The position numbers were made by a program, and so were the translations under genes. A model generated the notes under the pieces. The model had not been told where the DNA came from, ran no database searches, and was given only the letters and a program-made list of their open reading frames with translations. From Limnanthes douglasii subsp. nivea (taxonomy: Eukaryota; Streptophyta; Magnoliopsida; Brassicales; Limnanthaceae), in assembly GCA_036936605.1 (NCBI GenBank), contig JAUPFV010000001.1:316030809-316094808 (forward strand): a stretch of DNA of 64,000 bases, in the 5' to 3' direction. Below are positions 23,282 through 33,617 of the stretch, piece after piece; position 1 is the stretch's first letter, and every line of letters starts with the position of its first letter.

Positions 23282-26200
23282 ATGGCGTCTACAGCAACAA
23301 AATACATGATTGAAAAATTTGATGGGGGATCCAGCTTTGCGTTGTGGAAGATTAAACTGAAATCTTCATTGGTACTGAAATGGCTGTGGAGGGCTGTGGA
23401 GAATAAGTTACCAGAAGAGATGAAAGAAGAGGAGAAACAAGATCTTCAAGAAAGGGCTTTGTGCTGGATTTTAATGAGTGTGAAAGACAATGTGCTTCGC
23501 GAGATTAGTGGTGAGAAGACTGCTGCCCGCGCATGGAGAAAGCTAGGAGATCTTTACTCAGAGAAATCAGTAGTAAACCGATTATATTTGAAGAAACGTT
23601 TGTATGATTTCAGATTGAAAGAAGGTATGTCCATAACAGAGCACCTAGATAATTTTAAATCAATTATAATGGACTTGGAGAACATAGATATCAATATTGA
23701 GGATGAGGATCAAGCTTTGTTTGTATTGAGATCGTTACCAGCTCCCTATGAAAACTTGGTAGATACCATTATGTATGGTAAAGATAAGTTATCGTTAGCA
23801 GATGTTAAAGGGGCACTGAAATCAAAAGAGATGAGACAGTTGCAGCCAGACAATCAAGCTGAAGGGGAAGGTCTTATGACTAGGGGAAGATCTAAAAGCA
23901 AAGCTAGTTCTTTAAGAAGGAAGAACTTGAGGTCCAAGTCAAGGGTGAAGCACTCAAACTGTTATGAATGCGGTGAGAAGGGTCATTATAGGAGAGATTG
24001 TCCGAAACTGAATGGTAAGAGGGGAAATCAAAAGGAAAATGCAGCAAACATTGTTGAAGGTGTGAACGATTCCGACGATAGTGAAAACAGTGGTAAAGGA
24101 GATGTATTGTCCGTGAGTTCAGACTTTGGGCAAAACTCTTGGTTACTTGATACTGGCGCTACATATCACATGTGTCAGTTCAAGCAGTGGTTTGATACGT
24201 ACAAGCCAATGCAGGGAACTGTCTATTTAGGGAACAATCATTCGTTGACTGTTGGTGGTATTGGTAACGTCAGAATCAGAATGTTTGACGGGGTTGTTAG
24301 AATCTTGACGTGCTGGCATGTTCCTGGGTTAAAAAGAAACCTGATTTCTCTTGGGACTCTAGACTCTCGGGGTTACAAGTACCATGCAGAAAATGGTGTA
24401 ATCAAAGTGACAAAAGGCTCAATGGTATGCATGAAAGGTAGTTTGCAGAAGGGTCTTTACATTCTCCAGGGGAGTGTTGTTATGGGCGATGCTGCAGTAG
24501 CATCATCAGGGAGTAATAGCCAAAGTAGGCAGGATCAAAATAAGTTGTGGCATTGGCGTCTTGGTCACATGAGTGACAGAGGATTAGCTGTTTTGGGAAA
24601 GAGAGATTTGTTGAAAGGGTATAAAGCAGAATCATTGGGATTTTGTGAGCACTGTGTGTTTGGTAAACAAACTAGAGTCAAATTCAGTAAATCGGCTGTA
24701 AGAAAGACTAAAGGCACAGTGGACTACATTCACTCAGATCTTTGGGGTCCAAACAGAATTCCATCCAAGAGCGGAGTCAGATACTCCATGAGTTTGATTG
24801 ATGATTATTCAAGGATGGTGTGGGTTTATTTTCTAGAAAACGAAAGATGAGGCATATTCAACCTTTGTCAAATGGAAGACGATGATTGAGAAGCAAACAG
24901 GAAGAAAAATCAAACGTCTTAGGACAGATAATGGGTTAGAATATTGCAGTCGTGAGTTCAACGAGTTCTGCGAAGCTGAGGGAATAGTGCGCCATCGCAC
25001 TTGTTCTAGAACACCACAACAGAATGGAGTCGCAGGAAGAATGAACAGAAGCTTTGTGACAAGGCATGAAGTATGCTCTCACATTCCGGTGTGGGAAAGG
25101 ATTTTTGGGCTGAAGCTATCAATACAGCGTGTTACTTGGTGAATCGGTCTCCATCAACGGCTATTGATTGTAAAACTCCTTTTGAGATTTGGTCTGGATC
25201 GTTGGCTGATTATGAACATTTGAGGGTGTTCGGTTGTCCTGCGTATGCTCATGTGAGAGATGGTAAGCTTGAGCCGAGGGCAAAGAGATGTATATTTCTA
25301 GGATATGCTACTGGAGTGAAGGGATATAGGTTATGGTGTACCTCTCCAAAGTCTCCAGGTTTTCTCATCAGTAGGGACGTTACTTTTAATGAGTTTGCTT
25401 CGATAGACAGTCAGAAGGAAGTAGGAGAAATGGTCGAATCAGGATCGGTTGTGAGTAAACAGGTGGAGCTTGAAGTAGAATCAGTTCCTAGCAGGTCCAA
25501 TAATTCAAGTGGTTCTGAGGTGGATCCAGAATCAGGAGGTGAAGCGTCAGCATCAGATGATAGTGACGATGATGCGCCTGAACAAGAACAACAACCTTAT
25601 AGCATAGCATTGGGCAGAGAAAGAAGAGATATTAGACTTCCAAAAAGGTATGTGAATCTAGTTGCATATGCTCTGTCAGTTGTAGAAGAAGTTGAGATGC
25701 AGGAACCTAGTAGCTACAAAGAAGCTATAGCGAGTTCAGAGGCAGATCGATGGATTGGTGCTATAGGGGAAGAGATTGAATCTATTCAAAAGAATAATGT
25801 GAACGTTGGCTTAACTTTTAACAAAACCGGTATTGGTGAATCGCTGAATGATGTTGCAGGATCATTGGTTGGTTTTGTTGATTCTGATTTTGCAGGTGAT
25901 ATGGATAAAAGAAGATCTCTGACAGGATATGTATTTACTTTAGCTGGGAGTGCGATCAGTTGGAAAGCATAGTTGCAAGCTACTGTAGCTTTGTCTACAA
26001 CAGAGGCAGAGTACATGGCGGTAACAGAAGCAGTTAAAGAGGCAATATGGTTGCAAGGTTTGGTGACAGATTTGGGCTTGGATAGGACTACTACAAAAGT
26101 GTTTTGTGACAGTCAAAGCGCCATACACCTTACAGGGAACCAGATGTACCATGAGCGTACAAAGCACATAGATGTCAGGTATCATTTTATTCGTGATATA

Positions 26201-26332
26201 ATATCAAAGGGAATTGTTGATGTGAAGAAAGTGTCTACACACGATAATCTAGCAGATATAATGACCAAGGCAGTATCAGTTCGAAAGTTTAGGGAATGCC
26301 TAAACTGGATCGGTGTTCGCAGTATAGAGTGA
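23282..26332 (+). pseudogene. copia gag-pol polyprotein, broken and lacking the RT core
   Basis: The start codon at 23282 opens 522 in-frame codons. They cover gag (FDGGSSFALWKIKLKSSL), a CCHC knuckle (CYECGEKGHYRRDC, about residues 227-240), the protease motif WLLDTGATYHM, GAG-pre-integrase (LWHWRLGHMS) and the start of integrase (HSDLWGP). A frameshift near 24841 ends this frame. A second frameshift near 25050 and a stop at about 25068 break the integrase again. After KRYVNLVAYAL the sequence jumps near 25797 from the start of the RT region straight to RNase H (GFVDSDFAGD), removing the RT catalytic YVDD region. A TAG at about 25970, probably from CAG, splits RNase H. The last frame ends at 26332 after KHIDVRYHFIRD. 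Confidence 0.93.
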
Positions 26333-26405
26333 ATGCCTTAAGGGCATTTGGTGAGTCAGAAGAAGAGAAGATTCTTTGTTGATAGTGAAGAAAGGATATT
26401 CGCCT

Positions 26406-26418
26406 CAAGGGGAAGATT
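26406..26418 (+). other. Polypurine tract
   Basis: aaggggaaga lies just upstream of the right LTR (TG at 26419). This is the expected plus-strand priming position. Confidence 0.8.
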
Positions 26419-26799
26419 TGTTGTGAATGAGTCGAATAGTGCCTTGAGTACTGTGTCCGGCAGTTCGAATAGTGCCTTGACAGTGTACTGTGTCCGGCAG
26501 GACAGTGTGATAATGATATTGTCCAATCACTTCAAAAGAGCTAGTCCAGTGGTATGAGCCCATTAGGCCAATAGTCTAGTAAGTCTATTAATTCCCTATA
26601 AATAGATTACTAGGGCAACACAAAACACAATCTGAAATCTGTAACCTTTTCTATCATAGTGAAACTCTTTTCTCTGGCGGCGCCCGTGGACGTAGACAAT
26701 TGTCGAACCACGTTAAATCCTGTGTTTCATTTAAATCTTTCATTCGCATATATTCTGTGCTTGAGCCATTTTGTGATAATTGCATAGTATTTTATAACA
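26419..26799 (+). repeat. 3' LTR, 381 bp
   Basis: Matches 22808-23225 except that it lacks one 37-bp unit (418 minus 381 is exactly 37) and has a few point changes, such as ggcggtgccc to ggcggcgccc. It is followed by the gcacc TSD at 26800-26804. Confidence 0.95.
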
Positions 26800-26804
26800 G
26801 CACC

Positions 26805-27253
26805 ACATTAAATTTTTATTTTGATCAGTTTTCGGATTACCTTATTTCATCAAAAATTCCAACAGTATTGCTATAACTTAAATGTATATAGATGGGAGTA
26901 ATATATTATAAACATAAACTAGATCGTAAAAGATAACAAACTCCTAGTGAAACTAAATATCATAAACTAAATATATTCATATGAGTTATGTGCTTGTGAA
27001 AGTCCTTGTGAATCAGTACCTTCTTAAAAAGGATTGCAACCAAGTAGTTTGTATTGATGTTATATCTTGATGTGCTATGTGTGTAACTTCTCATTGATAT
27101 ATATAACCTTGGTGTTTATGGGCTTGAACTTATTTGAGTTAATGTTATTGTTAACTAATATAATCGTTAGATTATGGACACGGTAAACAAATATACTATT
27201 TGAATTACTTCTACTAGACGTAGTCCTTTAATCAAATTGGATTTAAAGTTCAA
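26805..27253. other. AT-rich spacer, no gene seen
   Basis: Lies between the copia element and the MADS retrocopy. Nothing recognisable. Confidence 0.4.
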
Positions 27254-28245
27254 AAATAATTCTCATATTATTATTTTTTTTTTATCAGAAAATACAAATG
27301 TAATGTCCTCAGTGTAAAACTATATAACTTGTGACGCTCAATATAAAACTACACGAGACAAAATAGTATTCACTGATGACCGGGTACCTCCAGAATCATA
27401 TCTTTTGATAAAATCGGAAATCCAGTCAAAGTTGCTCACAACTATTACCTACAATGCATCATCAATGTCTACAAAATATCTTCCTGTTTTGTTTTCAAAA
27501 AGATCTATACACGAAGTGGAATCATCATTACCTGCTTTATTTTGTTTTCCAGAAGTTGTATATCCACTAGTTAGTTTAGTTAGCATCTTTTATAAGAACA
27601 AAACCTTATATAACAACTGGATTTAAGACCCCCAAATCTGTAAAAGGACTGGATCCTTGAAGCGAACAAGATACAAATTCATCCTGGTCTGGGTCATCAT
27701 TGTTGTTGCTGCCTCTGTTAAGTTTCTCTTTTAAAACAGCAAGCTTCTCGTCCAAGTAACTAACCAAACCGAACCGGTCTTGCTCTGAAAATCCATCTAC
27801 AGCTTTCTCCAAACACTCGTATTTCTCCGATTTAACCAAACCCTTGCTTTTTTCTTTCTCCTTCTTTACCTTCTGGTGTTCCATAAACCCAGAAAGATCA
27901 AACTTTTGTTTTATTTGACCTTTCTCTCAGAACCTTTTAAGCGAATCTTGGAGGTTCTCAGATTCATTTGTCCACGCTATTGGCTCCGAACCCGAATCGT
28001 TTTCGGAGTAGATCACAGTAACACATACGTCGGCTAGAGTCGCCAAACATTTTACTTTCTTAAAAATTGTGGCTGACCGTTTCTTGAAGAATCCCGGTTG
28101 TTTCACGCTTCCCATGTTTTGGAAAGGAGAAGAGACAGAGTGTGGATGTTTTGGAGGAAAAAGAAAAGGGATGGAAGGACGTACCAGTACTGAAAACCTA
28201 GAATTTTGATGGAATCGGTTTGTCTTCAAATAATTCTCATATTAT
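27254..28245 (-). mobile_element. Retroposed gene copy with 18-bp target-site duplications and poly(A)
   Basis: The 18-bp sequence aaataattctcatattat occurs at 27254-27271 and again at 28228-28245. Just inside the left copy is a run of ten T (27274-27283). On the minus strand that is a poly(A) tail at the 3' end of the inserted sequence. Direct repeats of this length plus a tail are the marks of LINE-mediated retroposition. The insert (27272-28227) carries a type I MADS-box-like frame with 5' and 3' untranslated parts. Confidence 0.82.
27606..28115 (-). pseudogene. Type I MADS-box-like gene, processed retropseudogene with one in-frame stop
   Basis: From the ATG at 28115 the minus strand reads MGSVKQPGFFKKRSATIFKK, then LATLADVCVTVIYSENDSGSEPIAW. 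This resembles the second half of a type I (AGL-like) MADS domain, in which FKKRxxTIxKKxxELxTLxxVxxCVIIY is typical. The basic start of the domain looks shortened. One TGA at 27929-27927 interrupts the frame. The same frame then continues to 27606 with Lys/Glu-rich and Asp/Asn-rich segments (KEKEKSKGLVKSEKYECL). A functional parent would be a nuclear DNA-binding regulator. The stop and the retroposition marks argue for a pseudogene. A start further upstream at 28229 is open but unlikely. Confidence 0.65.
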
Positions 28246-28630
28246 ATGGTCATTGTAAAAGATGCATTATGATCCTATTAATGATTTTCAAAGAAACTGC
28301 ACATTTTATTAAAAGAATAATACTCATTAATGTATATTTATGACTATTTGCTGAACCAATAAAACATGCATGATAATAACCTATAATTTGTTGAGCTATA
28401 TGATATTTTATATATCATCGTGTGATGCTTTATCTTCTATTGATATCAAAATCAGTTTTTTTTTTACTTTTTTAGATAGCATATGCCTAAGTTACTTAAG
28501 TATCAAATGAAGACCACTTCGATGAATGATATATTTGATCTGGTACACGCTTGAGCTTAAAATATACTTCCAACTATCAAAGCATATAGAATATTATGAA
28601 TTTATAAATCGATATTGGATCACTTACTGA
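28246..28630. other. AT-rich spacer, no gene seen
   Basis: Nothing recognisable on either strand. Confidence 0.35.
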
Positions 28631-28852
28631 GAAAAACTCTCTCATTTTATTACATGAGTATCTATAAACTTGTTGTACTTCATAGCATAACATTATAACA
28701 TGATGATCTCGAAATATTATTATGCTACAAACTCATAGTACCACAAAATGATCCTCATACATCTAGATTCCAACATATATGACACTTCATCTAGTGAACT
28801 CTCATAATGAAATGTAACACATTCTCATTATTAGTGATAAAACAATATGTCG

Positions 28853-28897
<45 letters not shown>

Positions 28898-29470
28898 TCT
28901 TGCTTTAATTATGATACATATACATAGTATACATCTTAAAACTAATAATTTATTATACCTTTTTATAGAATGTTTACTTCTATTATAAACTAAATTTTAA
29001 ATTGGTAAAGAATCAACTCTAAGTTTTAAAAAAACATTTTAAAATTTATAAAACCAATAAATAAGTAAAAAACATACAAGCCATTAAAATATGAAATAGT
29101 AATAACCTTTATCATTCCAGTTCATAACTAATTAACATAAAGTTATCTTAAGAAAAATATATCAAAACAAAACAAAAAACTTATTTTTTTTGTGATATGA
29201 TTGATGAAATGTTCATTTCAACCCATAATATAACTATTTTTGTATTCTGATGGAAACTTCTCTCATTTTATCACATGAGTATATATAAACTAGTTGTTCT
29301 TCATAGCACAACATTATAACATGATGATCTCGAAATATTATTATGCTACAAACTCATAGTACCACAAAATGATCCTCATACATCTAGATTCCAACATATA
29401 TGACACTTCAACTAGAGAAATATCATGGCGTAATACAACACATTCTCATTATTAATGACAAAACAATATG

Positions 29471-29501
<31 letters not shown>

Positions 29502-29880
29502 CCCTTACTTCAGTTATGATACATATACTCATATATAGTATACATCTTAAAACCAATAAGTGATAATATTTAATAATTCATTATACCTTTTGTGAAATGT
29601 TTATTTATATTATAAACTAATTTTTAAATTGATAAAGAATCAACTCTAAATTTGTAAAAAAAAATTCTAAAATTTATAAAAACCAATAAGTAAGTAAAAA
29701 ACATACGGGCCATTAAAATATGAAATAGTAATAACCTTTAACAACCCAATTCATAACTAAACTAACAAAAAATTGTCTTAAGAAAAATAGATTAAAACAA
29801 AACAAAAAATTATTTTTTTGTGATAGGATTGAAAAAATGTTTATTTCAACCCATAATTGCACTATTTTTGTATTCTGATG
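28631..29880 (+). repeat. Tandem duplication of a ~620-bp non-coding unit
   Basis: Unit 1 (about 28631-29250) and unit 2 (about 29253-29880) match along their whole length. Shared blocks include ctctcattttat.acatgagta near each start, gatgatctcgaaatattatt in the middle and tttttgtattctgatg at each end. Each contains an (AT)n tract, at 28855-28896 in unit 1 and about 29477-29501 in unit 2, of different length. Substitutions and small indels show that the duplication is not recent. No coding capacity was recognised. Confidence 0.9.
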
Positions 29881-31342
29881 CAAACTATACTATAATTTTG
29901 GTATTTTGCGAGTATTGATAATAATATTTCTAAATCGATATCATGAACAAACTTGTTTTGCATCTATATGCTTAGTTCTGATAGGAAATGCACAATTCAA
30001 ATGTTTTTCATTGATGAATGACTATATCATAACATCTTTTTCATTGAATGACTATTCATCTATTGTATTTTCATAGAACTAGAACCAGAAAGCTCTATAC
30101 TTTTTGCATATTATTTCTTTCTTTTATTATTGATATCACCAATTGATATGTTTCTACAAATAATTAAAATTAGTTTTGGAAATTTAGAAAGTTATTCTCT
30201 TAAGCCCTGATCAATAAACCTACAAAGTCCTTCAAACTGTATCTGATTAGACTCGAGTATTGTAAACATTCTCTCATTTCTATCCCCCTAACATGTTTTA
30301 AAAATTTAACATTTATATTTTTATTGAAAAAATATCAATTCTTACTCTTCATCGAATCATATAATTCGATTTAACAATAATGGAATTTATTATATAGTTC
30401 ACTGCATTACATGAAATACACATGAACATAGAAAAAAAACAAAGAAAAAAAGATAATAGTACTAAAATCAAAGTTTATAACAAACAAACAATAATCCATA
30501 TATTTATAGTGACATTTGGAATAAAAAACCAACCATTATAATATGAGTTTTTTTTATTGAGATAAGTTAGTGTGCATATGTATATGGAAATCTATGTAAG
30601 ATGATAATTTATGATCGGTTATCAAATTTGTATTAATTTTAATTTTATTAATAAATTATGTTAATACCTATCTAATTCTACTAAAATAATATGATACCTT
30701 AAATAATTGTTGATTTATTTTATTTATAGATCCATAAAAAAATCTAAACTAATTAATAACAAGACAAAGGATCGAAACCAAAAACAATACAAAAATTTCA
30801 TAGTTTCTTCAAAACCATTTTTAATCGAAATCTTAACTAGGGATACATAAACTTTGGTGAAAGAAATAAATTCAAAAATAACATGAGCAAAAAATCCATT
30901 ACTTAAAACTCCGCTATCTTGACTTACACTTAGGTATTTCAACCGCAAAAATCACAAAATAACTATAACTGAAAAGATGAAAAAAAACGTTAATACTCAC
31001 CGTAAAGACATTAAAATCTTCGTCGATTGATCATTAAATATGTTTAAGCATTGTTCTCATTCTTTTTTAGTTTTTTTTATTTTGTTTTTCTTTTGTTTTT
31101 TTCATAAACCCGACATCCTTTCGGAAACCGACCACAAATACTGGAAACCTGTGAAAAAAATCCAGATAGTGTAAACGTTCTCTCGTGATGCATCAACCAA
31201 AGCGACCGAAGCTAAAAATAGAATGCAGTACACATACCAAAATACACGTCCGAAACAATTTAAAAATTAAAATAACGAAATAACATAATAACAAACCATA
31301 AAAGTATATGGAAAAAAAAACTCAAATTTTTTGAATTATTAT
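29881..31342. other. AT-rich stretch without recognisable genes
   Basis: Only short frames occur (for example 30724-30948, minus). No motif or repeat partner was found. Confidence 0.4.
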
Positions 31343-31682
31343 TTTTTTAATGGCCAAAGCTATTTCCTCCATGATAATTTTTATTTCCTCCATAATTTGA
31401 ATATAATCCCATCTTGTTATTTCCTCCATAAAAGAAATTACACATTTGTCCTTCTACCCATTTATTCTATCTCTTTCCTTTTCAAGAACGCCATTATTCT
31501 ACCCATTTATTCTATTATCCTACCCATTAACAAATTTAAATAAAAAAAATCATACTTATCTCTCTCTTCAGTTTTCTACTTTCTTTTGTTTCCCATTTTC
31601 TTTTCAAACCCCTAATCTCTTCATTTTTCTACTGTCTTTTGTTTTCCAGTTTCTTTTGGCTATGACTCTTCTTGTTAGGTTA

Positions 31683-31748
31683 GGATTCTTATTTGGTAGA
31701 TTTAGGGTTCGATTAGGGTTCTTATTTGGTAGATTTAGGGTTCGATTA
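31683..31748 (+). repeat. Two 33-bp tandem repeats inside MULE3
   Basis: Two adjacent units of g(a/g)(t/g)tcttatttggtaga followed by tttagggttcgatta. The tttaggg within them resembles the plant telomere heptamer but occurs only once per unit. Confidence 0.85.
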
Positions 31749-31833
31749 GGGTTTATGCTTTTGGTTGGATATGTTTTCGAGTTTTGTTCGATTTTGTGAC
31801 CATATGACTGTTCTTTTATATTCTGTTTTTTTT

Positions 31834-31971
31834 AGCGAAAGCATGTGATTCCGAGATGGCCTCTCAGAATCACATGATTTCGCTAATGTTTAAATTTTTT
31901 AGCTAGCAATAGTTACTTCTGAACAAAAACTGATTCCGAGATACCGTCTCAGAATCAGTTGTTATTCGTTC
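31834..31971. repeat. Pair of hairpins in MULE3 sharing one stem
   Basis: Hairpin 1 (31834-31884) and hairpin 2 (31921-31971) both contain the stem gattccgaga with tctcagaatc (one mismatch) around a 4-5-nt loop. Their outer arms differ: agcgaaa/tttcgct with catgt/acatg in the first, and act/agt with gaac/gttc in the second. They lie where an intron would be if the minus-strand first exon call is right. Confidence 0.88.
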
Positions 31972-32358
31972 AGAACTGCAGAAATCGGGTTTGGTTGAAA
32001 AAAAAGAAGTTTCGAAATGTAAAACATAAAAACAAAGATTACAAAACAAAGATTAAATTACCTTGTTCGTTCCGGTTTAGTTTGAGTTTCTTCATTTTCC
32101 ATGATTAATCTTCAATAAAATTGAAGTTCTTTGTTTTAGGGTTAATTTGAAAAGTAGAATCATATATGTTGGATTAAAGTTAGGTTATTGGTGTGTTTTT
32201 TCATATAAGACTATCTATTAGATCAATGGCATCTAGTCTTAAATTTGAAATAAAAATAAGGGTAATTTGGTAAAATCAAGTCACTAGTGTTTTTAAGAGT
32301 TTGAATGATGGAGGAAATAAAAAATAACATGGAGGAAATAGCTTTGGCCTTGTTTAAT

Positions 32359-33127
32359 TCATTTTCTTAAATATACCAGATTAAGATTTTATTTAAAAAT
32401 AAAAGAATAATCTAATTATTTTGTTTGTGCTGAGTAAATTATTTACTTTTATTTGATATTTTAAACAATTTATATTTTTCTACCGAGTTAGTTCTAAAAT
32501 TTTAATTAAATTCAATATTTTAAAATAAAAAATTATGTCTGGACCATGCAATATAATCTGAATGCTTTTACCAATAATCGATTATTCTCGATTTTTAAAT
32601 ATTTTAGGCGATTATACAGAATTATGGATTCACTTATTTTTTTTATATAAAAGTATAATTACCAATATTTTTTTGTTTTGAAATAATAAGTTTATTTTCA
32701 TAGTTTTTTATTTATACTTTATTTTAAATGAAATTATCAAAAGTTATGATAAAATATATATTTCTCATACTTCTTTAACAATTCTTTTATCAAATTGAGT
32801 GCATTATCTATACCAAAATATATATAACAATTTTTAGAGTATAAATAGATACAAAATTGTACTCCACGGCAGCTGGACCCTACCTATTTTTTTTAAGATA
32901 GTCGGTCCACTACGAATATATGTTCGCAGTTTTATCCATTCAAACCGCAAGTTGAGGGAAGGGTACTATTGTCTTTTCCTTGAACCGTTTACCTGAAAGG
33001 TCAATGGCCTCAATGGATTGGTGGTATCTCTCCACCGACCAACCAATTAATTACAGATAATTGAATGGTGTGACCAAAATACGCCAAAGCTTTAAATTAA
33101 AATTAAAATAAAAGTGTTACATATTTG
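32359..33127. other. AT-rich spacer, no gene seen
   Basis: The segment 32860-33060 is less AT-rich but shows no recognisable frame or motif. Confidence 0.35.
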
Positions 33128-33142
33128 GAGCTACTATTTAGG
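33128..33142. repeat. LINE target-site duplication, left copy
   Basis: gagctactatttagg, repeated at 39007-39021. The next one or two bases also match but merge with the poly(T) tract, so the length is 15-17 bp. Confidence 0.9.
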
Positions 33143-33617
33143 TTTTTTTTTAATCAAAGATTAACTTTATTATCAAAATTAAAAGTTTATACAAATATTA
33201 GTGACTAATAGAGCAATTAGACCAAATACAAATTTTAGTATTTTGAAACTTTCGCGCCACTAATTCCTCTATTCCCATTTCAGACTTTTCAAACCCAGTA
33301 TTCCTTAGGTCATCTTCTTCCTCCATGAATAGCTCCAACGCTCATGACTAGTTCTTGACTTCATCAACGCCCATGACTAGCCCTTGACTCCATCAATCTT
33401 CCTTAATCATCTTCTCATTTCCTAAAGATACAGCTCATTGCCTTCTACCTGCCCATCCAAGAAAGACCAACAGTATCTCAAATGAAATTTTATTCAGCAT
33501 TAATATATCTGATGCCAAGGATCTCGAGAAGGACAATGGCGAGCAAGCTAGAAGGAGCATCGTTATGCTTGAAGACTTGTTTTTTCTTGCACGTCAGAGT
33601 CCATTTAGCAAGCTAAT

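Larger units (their letters stand above)
22808..26799 (+). mobile_element. Full-length copia LTR retrotransposon, internally deleted (3992 bp)
   Basis: The element has two LTRs beginning TGTTGTGAATG and ending TTTATAACA, a 5-bp TSD (gcacc), a primer-binding site, a purine tract and a gag-pol region. The LTRs are nearly identical apart from one 37-bp repeat unit and a few substitutions, so the insertion is fairly young. At just under 4 kb it is short for copia (usually near 5 kb), because the reverse transcriptase core is missing. It therefore cannot transpose without help. Confidence 0.95.
31352..32349 (+). mobile_element. MULE3: ~1-kb non-autonomous MULE deletion derivative
   Basis: Both ends begin ggccaaagctatttcctcca in inverted orientation, and the similarity continues through a second ttatttcctccat block (about 42 bp in all). 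The flanks are ttttttaat (31343-31351) and ttgtttaat (32350-32358), a 9-bp TSD with one mismatch, as expected for Mutator. No transposase domain remains. On the minus strand an ATG at 32102, within MENEETQTKPERT, runs into a gtaatt donor at 32061. It looks like a retained first exon of a MULE gene. A CT-rich leader-like stretch lies inside the left end. Two related hairpins lie between. Confidence 0.85.

Noticed and set aside
28631..29880. A pair of LTRs
   Set aside because: The copies are adjacent with no internal region, PBS or PPT, so a tandem duplication fits better.
31683..31748. Interstitial telomere repeat (tttaggg)
   Set aside because: The heptamer occurs once per 33-bp unit and is not in tandem.
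31446..31799. 117-codon hydrophobic frame in MULE3
   Set aside because: It is made of CT-rich leader and two 33-bp repeats (RLGFLFGRFRV twice), with no domain and no support for translation.
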